A stretch of DNA of 15,422 nt. Source: an uncultured Eubacteriales bacterium. GTDB taxonomy: Bacteria > Bacillota > Clostridia > Christensenellales > Borkfalkiaceae. Numbering within the stretch: position 1 is the first letter of the stretch; every line of letters begins with the position of its first letter. A program made the translations under genes and the position numbers. Of this stretch, positions 5,974-12,134 are shown piece by piece. The stretch covers positions 1 to 15,422 of the forward strand of contig CAJMCT010000014.1 of NCBI GenBank assembly GCA_905211955.1, in the 5' to 3' direction. The notes under the pieces were generated by a model. The model did no database searches. It was not told the origin of the DNA and saw only the letters and a program-made list of their open reading frames with translations.

Positions 5974-7308
5974 ATGCTTACACCACTACTAATATCGGGA
6001 ATAACGGCTTTGCTTTTAATACTTTCCGTTTTAATTAAGCCGTTTATAAAGATTGGAAAATTTAATATCGGACTATACTGGATAATTTGTTTAGTAGGCG
6101 CGCTCGCAATCTTAATTTCGGGCGCTATTCCACTATCCACCGTTATAGCAGGCATTACCGAAAACACTTCGGTAAACCCATTAAAGATTTTAACCTTGTT
6201 TATTTCTATGACGGTTATATCTCTCTTCTTGGGTGATTCGGGATTCTTTGGTGTTATTGCCGATAAAATCTTTCAAAAAACCAATCACGGTGGGCTTAAA
6301 CTTTTTCTTATTCTATACGCGGTGGTGTCCTTTTTAACAGTGTTTACTTCTAACGATATAATAATACTTACCTTTACACCGCCCATTTGTCTATTTTGCA
6401 AAAAGGCAAAGGTTTCACCCGTGCCATATTTGTTTGCCGAATTCGTTGCCGCAAACACTTGGAGCATGGCGCTAATTATAGGAAACCCCACCAACATTTA
6501 TCTCGCAAGCGCAAGTGGAATTTCTTTTGCCGAATACCTTAAAGTTATGCTACTTCCAACTATTATAGGCGGTATAACTAGTCTTTTTATTCTGCTATTA
6601 CTCTTTAGAAAACAACTGCTTGCAAAAACCCCTGCAAAGATTGAAGCCAACTGCTCGCACGTTGGCAATCCGCATATGTCACCTAGAACTTACAAGGTGG
6701 ATAGACCGCTTATGATAGTATCACTTGTATCACTTCTTGCGGTTATAATTCTACTTGCCCTATCCAACGTGACGGGCATAGAAATGTGGATGGTTTGCCT
6801 TTCGTTTGCAGTGGCTTTGGTTATTTTTAGTATTATATATTATATTGTTAAAGATAAAAGTTTGCACCACACCCTAAAAGTAGTTGGCGGTGCGCCATTT
6901 GAACTTGTACCGTTCGTTTTGTCTATGTTTATAATAGTGCTATCCCTTAAAGAGTGTGGTTTTACACAAATGATTGGCGAACTTTTAATAACCAACGGCA
7001 AAAAAGACGGTGTGATTTTCGGGCTTTCCACCGCGCTCGTGTCTAACCTTTTAAATAATATCCCTGCAAGCGTTTTGTTTGAAAAGATAATTTCGCTAAA
7101 TAGTATTCCTGCCGTTTACGGAAGTATAATAGGAAGCAATATAGGCGCGTTTATAACACCCGTCGGTGCACTAGCAGGCATTATGTGGAATAAGATTTTA
7201 AGGGCGTTCGACGTTAAGTTTTCTTTTGGAAAGTTTATTTTGTACGGCATAATCGTTGCGGTACCAACTCTACTTGGTACAACGTTTGCCTTATTTATCA
7301 CCCTTTAA
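5974..7308 (+). CDS. ArsB/NhaD-superfamily permease, substrate unknown
   Basis: Integral membrane protein of 444 residues, very hydrophobic, with about 11-12 membrane segments in two halves joined by a polar linker near residues 210-245. Ion-transporter-superfamily landmarks are seen: TSNDIIILTFTPP and IIGNPTNIYLA in the first half, LVSNLLNNIPASVLFEKI and GSNIGAFITPVGALAGIMWN in the second. The last resembles the ITPIGSLA segment of ArsB arsenite permeases, but no arsR, arsA or arsC is nearby, so arsenite is only one possibility. Na+/H+ exchange or anion transport are others. The start is odd: no in-frame alternative exists back to the stop at 5926, and no Shine-Dalgarno sequence precedes the ATG. 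It lies 61 bases after rhaA; whether it belongs to rhamnose metabolism is not shown. Confidence 0.85.
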   Translation: MLTPLLISGITALLLILSVLIKPFIKIGKFNIGLYWIICLVGALAILISGAIPLSTVIAGITENTSVNPLKILTLFISMTVISLFLGDSGFFGVIADKIFQKTNHGGLKLFLILYAVVSFLTVFTSNDIIILTFTPPICLFCKKAKVSPVPYLFAEFVAANTWSMALIIGNPTNIYLASASGISFAEYLKVMLLPTIIGGITSLFILLLLFRKQLLAKTPAKIEANCSHVGNPHMSPRTYKVDRPLMIVSLVSLLAVIILLALSNVTGIEMWMVCLSFAVALVIFSIIYYIVKDKSLHHTLKVVGGAPFELVPFVLSMFIIVLSLKECGFTQMIGELLITNGKKDGVIFGLSTALVSNLLNNIPASVLFEKIISLNSIPAVYGSIIGSNIGAFITPVGALAGIMWNKILRAFDVKFSFGKFILYGIIVAVPTLLGTTFALFITL

Positions 7309-7310
7309 TA

Positions 7311-7339
7311 TTGATTTTTAAGTTATAATATGGTAAAAT
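7311..7339 (+). promoter_or_regulatory. Promoter of dut, predicting a leaderless mRNA
   Basis: TTGATT (7311-7316) and TAAAAT (7334-7339) are 17 bases apart. The -10 box ends six bases before the dut ATG, so transcription should begin at or next to the A of the start codon. A TATAAT-like sequence at 7324-7329 lies ten bases upstream, but I see no -35 box for it. Confidence 0.65.
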
Positions 7340-7345
7340 ATAATT

Positions 7346-7810
7346 ATGAAAAAGATTGCTAAGTTTGAAAAAGTTTCTCTAAACCAATACCTTTTAGACG
7401 GCACTAAAGAAGATTACGAAAACATTATTCTTCCCCGCCGTGCAACTAGCGGTAGCGCTGGGTACGACTTTTTTTCGCCAATTCCCTTTACGTTAAACCC
7501 CGGCGAAACGATTAAAGTCCCCACTGGCATACGCGCTAAAATTGAAGACGGTTGGGTGCTAAAAATCTATCCCAGAAGTAGTTTAGGGTTTAAGTACAGA
7601 TTAACCTTAAATAACACCGTTGGCATTATCGATAGCGATTACTACTTTGCCGAAAACGAAGGGCATATTTTTATAAAGATAACCAACTGTGGCGAAATAG
7701 AAAAAGGCAAAGCCTTTGCCCAAGGCATTTTCTTAGAATACGGAATCACTTATGACGACGAAGCAACCGCTTCCCGCACAGGCGGTATGGGTAGCACCGA
7801 TAAAAAATAA
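7346..7810 (+). CDS. dut: dUTP diphosphatase (trimeric dUTPase)
   Basis: Hydrolyses dUTP to dUMP and pyrophosphate, keeping uracil out of DNA and supplying dUMP for dTMP synthesis. At 154 residues it has the size of trimeric dUTPases. All five motifs appear in order: SAGYDFFS, PRSSLGFK, NTVGIIDSDYY, GKAFAQGIF and the C-terminal RTGGMGSTDKK. Motif 2 has PRSS in place of the GRSS of proteobacterial enzymes, a form I recall from Gram-positive and phage dUTPases. No Shine-Dalgarno sequence precedes the ATG, and the promoter position implies a leaderless transcript. The terminator at 7825-7849 ends it, facing convergent rsmI. Functionally it complements tmk in the right-hand cluster, but it is transcribed separately. 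Confidence 0.94.
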   Translation: MKKIAKFEKVSLNQYLLDGTKEDYENIILPRRATSGSAGYDFFSPIPFTLNPGETIKVPTGIRAKIEDGWVLKIYPRSSLGFKYRLTLNNTVGIIDSDYYFAENEGHIFIKITNCGEIEKGKAFAQGIFLEYGITYDDEATASRTGGMGSTDKK

Positions 7811-7824
7811 TTAAGCGAAAAAAT

Positions 7825-7849
7825 AAAACCACGCAATCGCGTGGTTTTT
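7825..7849. terminator. Bidirectional terminator between dut and rsmI
   Basis: AAAACCACGC (7825-7834) and GCGTGGTTTT (7839-7848) form a 10-bp perfect stem with loop AATC. T-runs follow on both strands: TTTTTG then TTTTT on plus, TTTTATTTTTT on minus. It lies 15 bases after the dut stop and 19 after the rsmI stop, so it can serve both convergent genes. Confidence 0.92.
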
Positions 7850-7867
7850 GTTTTTATTATTCTATAT

Positions 7868-8662
7868 TTATTCTATTGTGTATTTATAAAGAGATGACTT
7901 AGAAACGCCACGCTCTTTGGCTACGCGCTTTAGGGCTTCTTTTTTGTCTAAGCCTTTATTTAAATACATTTCGATATGTTCTTTTTCGGTTAACGAGTTA
8001 AAGTCGTTTTGAGTTTTGCCTTCAACGAGTATTACGTATTCGCCTTTCGGCTCTTTAGAAAGCCCATCTTTTAGGTTAAACCTTTCGGCATTTTCAAAGA
8101 CTTTGGTAATCTCTTTAACGGCGACGGCGCGCCTATCCCCAAACACCGAATATATGCTTTCTATATCCTTTTTCACGTCGTGCGGGGCTGAGTAGAAAAT
8201 CAAGGTTAAATCTAAGTCTTTATACTTTTCTAAAAACTCTTTTCTTGCGCCTTGTTTTTCGGGCATAAAACCTAAAAAGCAAAACCTACTGCTATCAAGC
8301 CCCGATAGTACGAGCGCGGAAACGCAAGCGCAAGCGCCGGGGATAACGGTAAACTCTAAGCCGTTATCTACAAGCAGTTTAGTTAAAACGTTTCCGGGGT
8401 CTGAAATTACTGGCATACCGGCGTCCGTAATAACCGCAATATTTTCGCCGTTTTTTAAGCACTCTATAATCTTTTCGCCCACTTCTTTTTCGTTAAACTT
8501 ATGATACGAAAAGAGTGGTTTTTTAATATTGTACGCATTTAGCAAGGTTAAAGAATGACGAGTATCTTCGCAAGCGATTTTATCTACCGAAGATAAAACT
8601 TCTACCGCTCTAAACGACATATCTTTTAAGTTGCCAATCGGTGTTGCTACAAAATATAACAT
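7868..8662 (-). CDS. rsmI: 16S rRNA (cytidine(1402)-2'-O)-methyltransferase
   Basis: Uses S-adenosylmethionine to methylate the ribose of C1402 in the 16S rRNA decoding centre. It belongs to the tetrapyrrole-methylase-like fold. The 264-residue protein opens with the family signature LYFVATPIGNLKDMSFRAVE and then CEDTRHS. DAGMPVISDPG and VIPGACACVSALVLSGL follow, then FCFLGFMPEKQGARKEFL, YSAPHD and the C-terminal helix-turn-helix-like KRVAKERGVSKSSLYKYTIE. The ATG begins seven bases after the trmN6 stop. Its AGGAGT site overlaps that stop codon (TAG), so the two genes are probably translationally coupled. It is the last gene of the minus-strand block, and a terminator lies 19 bases downstream. 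Confidence 0.96.
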   Translation of the reverse strand: MLYFVATPIGNLKDMSFRAVEVLSSVDKIACEDTRHSLTLLNAYNIKKPLFSYHKFNEKEVGEKIIECLKNGENIAVITDAGMPVISDPGNVLTKLLVDNGLEFTVIPGACACVSALVLSGLDSSRFCFLGFMPEKQGARKEFLEKYKDLDLTLIFYSAPHDVKKDIESIYSVFGDRRAVAVKEITKVFENAERFNLKDGLSKEPKGEYVILVEGKTQNDFNSLTEKEHIEMYLNKGLDKKEALKRVAKERGVSKSSLYKYTIE

Positions 8663-8669
8663 ACTACTC

Positions 8670-9335
8670 CTAATTGATAATGGTGGGCAAAACTTTCAAA
8701 GAAGCCTTTCCACCCTTTACGCCTTCTATCATAACAAGATAAGGCTCTTTATCCGCTCCGCCTGAAACGAATTGGACTTTTTTGGGTTCTAAGCCTTTAC
8801 TTTTCATTTGGTAAATAATATCCGCAAGTCTATCGGCACGGTGAACTAAGTTTAGTCTTCCGCCAAACTTTAAGCACTTGCTTGCACAAGTTATAAGTTC
8901 TTTTAGGGTTAAACTTATTTCCGCCCTGCAAAGAGCGATATGCTCTTTTTCGTCTTTGAAGCCCCTGCCGTTTTCCATATACGGCGGATTGCAAACGATT
9001 AAAGAGAACTTTTCGTTATAATCGCTACCTATATCTTGAAGTTTAGTATTGACTACATCAAAAACGTCGCCTAGCCTATTAATCTCTATGCTTTTTTTAG
9101 AAAGTTTATAAAGGGACTCTTGCATTTCAAAAAGAGTGACCGATTTTATAACGGGGTTAAGCCCGTAAAGGTGAATACCCACTATTCCGCTACCCGAACA
9201 AAAATCGGCAACGACGTCGCCTTTTTTAACCTTTACAAAGCGCGACAAAAGAACGGCGTCCGAAGTAAAACAGTACAGTTCGTCGTCTTGATAAATTTTA
9301 AGCCCCGAAAGGTTTAGGTCTTCAAGTCTTTCCAT
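8670..9335 (-). CDS. tRNA1(Val) (adenine(37)-N6)-methyltransferase-like (TrmN6/YabB family)
   Basis: Class I S-adenosylmethionine-dependent methyltransferase; E. coli TrmN6 methylates A37 of tRNA-Val. About 221 residues. The family N-terminus is ERLEDLNLSGLKIYQDDELY, then the SAM-binding motif ADFCSGSGIVGIHLYG and the catalytic NPPY in IVCNPPYMENGRG, typical of N6-adenine methyltransferases. The ATG at 9335 is preferred. An in-frame TTG at 9341 adds two residues and is closer to the weak AAAGAG site, so the start is uncertain by six bases. It is paired with rsmI, as yabB and yabC are close neighbours in Bacillus. A terminator hairpin lies just upstream and no clear promoter was seen, so expression may depend on readthrough. 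The exact tRNA target is inferred. Confidence 0.88.
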   Translation of the reverse strand: MERLEDLNLSGLKIYQDDELYCFTSDAVLLSRFVKVKKGDVVADFCSGSGIVGIHLYGLNPVIKSVTLFEMQESLYKLSKKSIEINRLGDVFDVVNTKLQDIGSDYNEKFSLIVCNPPYMENGRGFKDEKEHIALCRAEISLTLKELITCASKCLKFGGRLNLVHRADRLADIIYQMKSKGLEPKKVQFVSGGADKEPYLVMIEGVKGGKASLKVLPTIIN

Positions 9336-9355
9336 AGCCAATACAACTCTTTAAT

Positions 9356-9388
9356 AAAAAATTAAGGTGCGAAGTTTCTCCGCACCTT
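9356..9388 (-). terminator. Terminator after the ferredoxin gene
   Basis: On the minus strand AAGGTGCGGAG (9378-9388) pairs with CTTCGCACCTT (9364-9374), an 11-bp stem with one G-T pair and an AAA loop. AATTTTTTATT follows. It is 17 bases past the ferredoxin stop and ends about 15-20 bases before the trmN6 start. Confidence 0.87.
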
Positions 9389-9405
9389 TTTATTCCGGTT
9401 TAATA

Positions 9406-9576
9406 TTATTCTTCCGAAATAGCTTCTACGGGACAACCCGCTGCACAAGCACCACAATCTACGCAAGTTTCGGGATCGATAACGTATTGAGTATCTCCTT
9501 CACTGATAGCGCCACAGGGGCAAGTGTCTGCACATGCACCACAAGAGATGCAAGCATCGCTGATTTTATGAGCCAT
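9406..9576 (-). CDS. 2[4Fe-4S] ferredoxin, clostridial type, 56 residues
   Basis: Small electron carrier for low-potential anaerobic redox enzymes. Two CxxCxxCxxxCP cluster motifs are complete: Cys9, 12, 15, 19 in CISCGACADTCP and Cys38, 41, 44, 48 in CVDCGACAAGCP. This is the internal pseudo-repeat typical of clostridial ferredoxins (about 55 residues). An extra cysteine, Cys21, follows the first CP. Start evidence is strong: AGGAGG eight bases before the ATG, and MAHKISDACI is the usual N-terminus. It has a promoter at 9617-9645 and a terminator at 9356-9388, so it can form a monocistronic unit inside the larger cluster. Its electron partner cannot be told from the neighbours; RicT, encoded upstream, is itself an iron-sulfur protein, but a link is speculation. 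Confidence 0.95.
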   Translation of the reverse strand: MAHKISDACISCGACADTCPCGAISEGDTQYVIDPETCVDCGACAAGCPVEAISEE

Positions 9577-9616
9577 TTAAGTGTCCTCCTATAAGTTTGT
9601 TTATTAGTCTTTTATT

Positions 9617-9645
9617 ATTCTATCACAATTTTTTTTATTTGTAAA
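9617..9645 (-). promoter_or_regulatory. Promoter of the ferredoxin gene
   Basis: On the minus strand TTTACA (9640-9645) and TAGAAT (9617-9622) are 17 bases apart. The predicted start near 9610 gives a leader of about 34 nt containing AGGAGG. It begins three bases after the ricT stop codon, in the 72-base gap. Confidence 0.75.
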
Positions 9646-9648
9646 CTC

Positions 9649-9978
9649 TTAATCTAAAATTTTATCAAGGTCTTCGCCATCTTCGTCTTCTTCTTTTTGA
9701 GGCACGTTCTTCTTAAAAGACAATCTATCCACGGGGAAGTCTTTATAAACTTCACCGCCGTCTTCCTTTTGAATTTTAACCTTGGTTATAAGTTTTAACA
9801 TATCGTTTGAAACGACCACGCCCTTGCCTTCAGGCGTACCTACCGTGCCACCGATTTTGGGCATCTTTTTGTACACTTCGGCATAGTAATCATTTTCATA
9901 TTCTAAACAACACATAAGTCTTCCACAAAGTCCGCTTATCTTTGAAGGGTTTAAATGCAAGCCTTGGTTTTTAGCCAT
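9649..9978 (-). CDS. ricT: RicT (YaaT/PSP1 domain) C-terminal part, out of frame with the N-terminal part
   Basis: C-terminal 109 residues of RicT. In Bacillus this protein joins RicA and RicF in an iron-sulfur and flavin complex that acts with RNase Y in mRNA maturation. Visible are the conserved MAKNQGLHLNPSKISGLCGR and the cysteines Cys18, Cys23 and Cys24 of this part (GLCGRLMCC), followed by a K/E/D-rich tail ending in GEDLDKILD. It reads one frame away from the N-terminal part (9951-10523) and overlaps it by 28 bases. Inserting one A in the AAAA run at 9978-9981 gives SIK-MAKNQG, the usual family sequence, and a 291-residue protein. The ATG at 9976-9978 could in principle start separately, as GGAAAGG lies ten bases upstream. 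A sequencing indel, a true mutation or frameshifting are all possible. Confidence 0.88.
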   Translation of the reverse strand: MAKNQGLHLNPSKISGLCGRLMCCLEYENDYYAEVYKKMPKIGGTVGTPEGKGVVVSNDMLKLITKVKIQKEDGGEVYKDFPVDRLSFKKNVPQKEEDEDGEDLDKILD

Positions 9979-10523
9979 TTTATACTAACCTTTCCAAAGT
10001 CAGACATACAACTTGCGCAACAACACGTTCTTCCGCAAGGCGCAAGTCCGCCTAAAAGTTTAGTCTCGTCACGGATACCCATTTGACGAAGTTCTATTCT
10101 CATATGGAAGTGTGCGGCAAGGTCTTTAACTAATTCTCTAAAATCTACCCTGCCTTCAGCCGTAAAGTATAGTACCAACTTTTTGCCATCGAAAGAATAT
10201 TCCGCCCCGATTAATTTCATCTCCAAATTGTTCTTTGCAATCTTTTCGTTTGCAATCTTCATCGTTTCGGGGATTTTTTCTTCGTTTTGTTTTATTATTC
10301 TTTCGTCTTTTTGGTTAGCCTTTCTTATCACCGGTTTTAAGGGGTGAACAATCTCGTCGTCGCTAACTTCTTTAACACCGAAAACTACCGTTGCGTATTC
10401 TAAACCTTTTGCGGTTTCTACTATTACGCCCGAGTTTACGGGATATATATCGTTTTCATTTGCGGGTGAGAAATAATAGGTCTTTAAGGTGTTTTTAAAT
10501 CTCACGCCGATTATTTTCGCCAT
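9951..10523 (-). CDS. ricT: RicT (YaaT/PSP1 domain) N-terminal part, ends early after a frameshift
   Basis: The 190-codon frame carries the N-terminal region and most of the PSP1 domain of RicT: MAKIIGVRFKNTLKTYYFSP, GLEYATVVFG, then LGGLAPCGRTCCCASCMSDF at about residues 157-176 with the cysteines of the iron-sulfur region. The genuine family sequence stops at SIK (180-182). The last eight residues, WLKTKACI, are frame-shifted and end at a TAA. It starts inside holB, overlapping it by 13 bases, with GGAGG ten bases before the ATG. This matches the holB-yaaT order of Bacillus. Alone it would lack the second cysteine cluster (GLCGRLMCC), so it is unlikely to work unless joined to or co-assembled with the C-terminal part. 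Confidence 0.88.
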   Translation of the reverse strand: MAKIIGVRFKNTLKTYYFSPANENDIYPVNSGVIVETAKGLEYATVVFGVKEVSDDEIVHPLKPVIRKANQKDERIIKQNEEKIPETMKIANEKIAKNNLEMKLIGAEYSFDGKKLVLYFTAEGRVDFRELVKDLAAHFHMRIELRQMGIRDETKLLGGLAPCGRTCCCASCMSDFGKVSIKWLKTKACI

Positions 10524-11491
10524 TTATATTTTGCCTCCAATATTTGAAATAACAGCCACTCTATAACGGTCGCCGAATTCACGTTGAATTTTTTGCGCTT
10601 TCTCGCTTCGGTTATCTTTTCAAGCGAAGATACGACTGCGCCTAAGGAAAATTCGTTAAACTCGTCTATTTTATCTATAATCTCTTTGCTCTTTATTAAG
10701 TCTTTCTTTCCTTGCCTTAAATACAAAAGTTCTTTAATTAAAAGTTCAAAGGCATCAAGAAGGTCGTCCGTATCAAATTTAAGTCCCGAAATCTTCGTGG
10801 AATATTCAAGTATATTCTTACTTGATTTCATATTGATAAGGGTATCTAAAACCACCGCTCTCATCTCTATAAAAGCAGGGTCGTTATAGTTTTTTACAGC
10901 CTTTCCAAGCGTTCCATCACCCGAATACACCGCCGATTTTAATAGTTCTAAATCTTCAAACTCGTCTTGTAGCGCGGAAATAACCACGTCGTCTGGTAGC
11001 GCTTGCATAGTTAGTTTCTTAACCCTTGACCTAATGGTAGGAAGAATTGGATATTCACTCGTCGTTCCTATTATAATTACCACGTTTTTAGGCGGTTCTT
11101 CTAAGGTCTTTAACAGTTTGTTTTGCGCCTGAATATTCATCGTTTGCGCTTGGTCTATAATAAAAATTTTCTTTTCCGCTTCAATAGGCTTAATAAAACT
11201 TTCTTCTATTAAGTCCGAAACGTCTTTTACCAAAACGCTTTCGCCGTCTTGTGGATAAGTTTTAAGGTCGGTAAGAGTATTGCTATCTATAAGTTTGCAC
11301 GTTCTACACTCTCCGCAAACTTCACTTTCTTTACAAAGGATAATCTTTGCGCAAATTTTAAGGTATTCTATAAGGTTCTCGCCATCGGGCGTGACTAAAA
11401 GATACGCGTGCGAAAGCCTATCGGCTTTTTTCTCGCCGACAAGCGTTTTGTAAGCACTCGTCTTTTTGAATACGCTTAAAAAATCTACCAT
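10511..11491 (-). CDS. holB: DNA polymerase III subunit delta' (clamp loader)
   Basis: Clamp-loader subunit helping to load the sliding clamp at replication forks. The 326-residue protein has the AAA+ layout: DRLSHAYLLV at residues 24-33, then a degenerate nucleotide loop (TPDGEN, lacking the GKT of a working Walker A, as expected for delta'). A CX5CX2CX2C zinc module follows (Cys53, 59, 62, 65), then FIIDQAQTMNIQAQNKLLKT and LEEPPKNV, and the sensor region PTIRSRVKKL with the SRV form of the SRC motif. The C-terminal half is helical and poorly conserved. Its ATG lies one base after the tmk stop and its 3' end overlaps ricT, so tmk-holB-ricT are tightly coupled. The start has only a weak GGG-type site, consistent with coupling. 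Confidence 0.94.
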   Translation of the reverse strand: MVDFLSVFKKTSAYKTLVGEKKADRLSHAYLLVTPDGENLIEYLKICAKIILCKESEVCGECRTCKLIDSNTLTDLKTYPQDGESVLVKDVSDLIEESFIKPIEAEKKIFIIDQAQTMNIQAQNKLLKTLEEPPKNVVIIIGTTSEYPILPTIRSRVKKLTMQALPDDVVISALQDEFEDLELLKSAVYSGDGTLGKAVKNYNDPAFIEMRAVVLDTLINMKSSKNILEYSTKISGLKFDTDDLLDAFELLIKELLYLRQGKKDLIKSKEIIDKIDEFNEFSLGAVVSSLEKITEARKRKKFNVNSATVIEWLLFQILEAKYKWRK

Positions 11492-11492
11492 A

Positions 11493-12116
11493 CTAAATTA
11501 CGCCCTTATCTTCTAACGCCTTTATGATTTTTGCGTGCGTTTGGTCGCGCTCGCCACTCGCATCGATAACTAAAAAGCGGTCGGGTTCTAATTCCGCTAA
11601 GGCTTTATATCCCTTATATACGTTGTTATGGAATTCTATTCCCGAAAGTTCTAACCTGTCGTTTTTATCAACACCGCCCTTTCTCTTAAAAGCAAGTTCG
11701 GGGGTTAAATCTAAAAACACAGTGTAGTCGGGACAAAAGTTTTCGATAGCGAAACTATTGATCTTTTTAATAAAATCTACGCCAAGCCCCCTTGCATAGC
11801 CTTGGTATGCAATAGAAGAATCTACGTATCTATCACAAATAACCAATACGCCTTCGTCTAATTTTTTCTTTATAACTTCGTTTAAAAGTTGAACGCGTGC
11901 GGCAGCATATAAAAGCGCTTCACACTCGTCGGTCATAGACGTGTTTTTACCGTCTAAAATTACCGAACGAATTTGCTCGGATATATCCGTTCCACCCGGT
12001 TCTCTCGTTAAATAATAATTGACTTTTTTCTTTTGAAGATATTCTTCAAGCATTTTGATTTGACGAGATTTTCCAACCCCTTCGCAACCTTCAAAAGTGA
12101 TAAATTTGCCTTTCAT
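11493..12116 (-). CDS. tmk: Thymidylate kinase
   Basis: Phosphorylates dTMP to dTDP with ATP. The 207-residue length is normal. The P-loop is FEGCEGVGKS with Lys16 and Ser17. The DR[YH] motif is CDRYVDSSIAYQGYARGLG with Asp95-Arg96-Tyr97, and LTREPGGT at residues 36-43 is the dTMP-site segment. A lid region KRKGGVDKNDRLE supplies arginines. In Bacillus, tmk is separated from holB by yaaQ (darA) and yaaR; here holB follows after a single base and both genes are absent. It works in the same supply line as dut, transcribed elsewhere in the window. Confidence 0.96.
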   Translation of the reverse strand: MKGKFITFEGCEGVGKSRQIKMLEEYLQKKKVNYYLTREPGGTDISEQIRSVILDGKNTSMTDECEALLYAAARVQLLNEVIKKKLDEGVLVICDRYVDSSIAYQGYARGLGVDFIKKINSFAIENFCPDYTVFLDLTPELAFKRKGGVDKNDRLELSGIEFHNNVYKGYKALAELEPDRFLVIDASGERDQTHAKIIKALEDKGVI

Positions 12117-12134
12117 ACGTGTTCCCGTTTATTT

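Noticed and set aside
5974..7308. Permease as an arsenic-resistance determinant or rhamnose transporter
   Set aside because: ArsB-like segments are visible, but there are no ars genes nearby. Rhamnose transporters of known type are not of this superfamily, so no substrate was assigned.
9367..9594. Plus-strand ORF of 75 codons over the ferredoxin gene
   Set aside because: Shadow of the minus-strand ferredoxin, which has complete cysteine motifs, AGGAGG, a promoter and a terminator.
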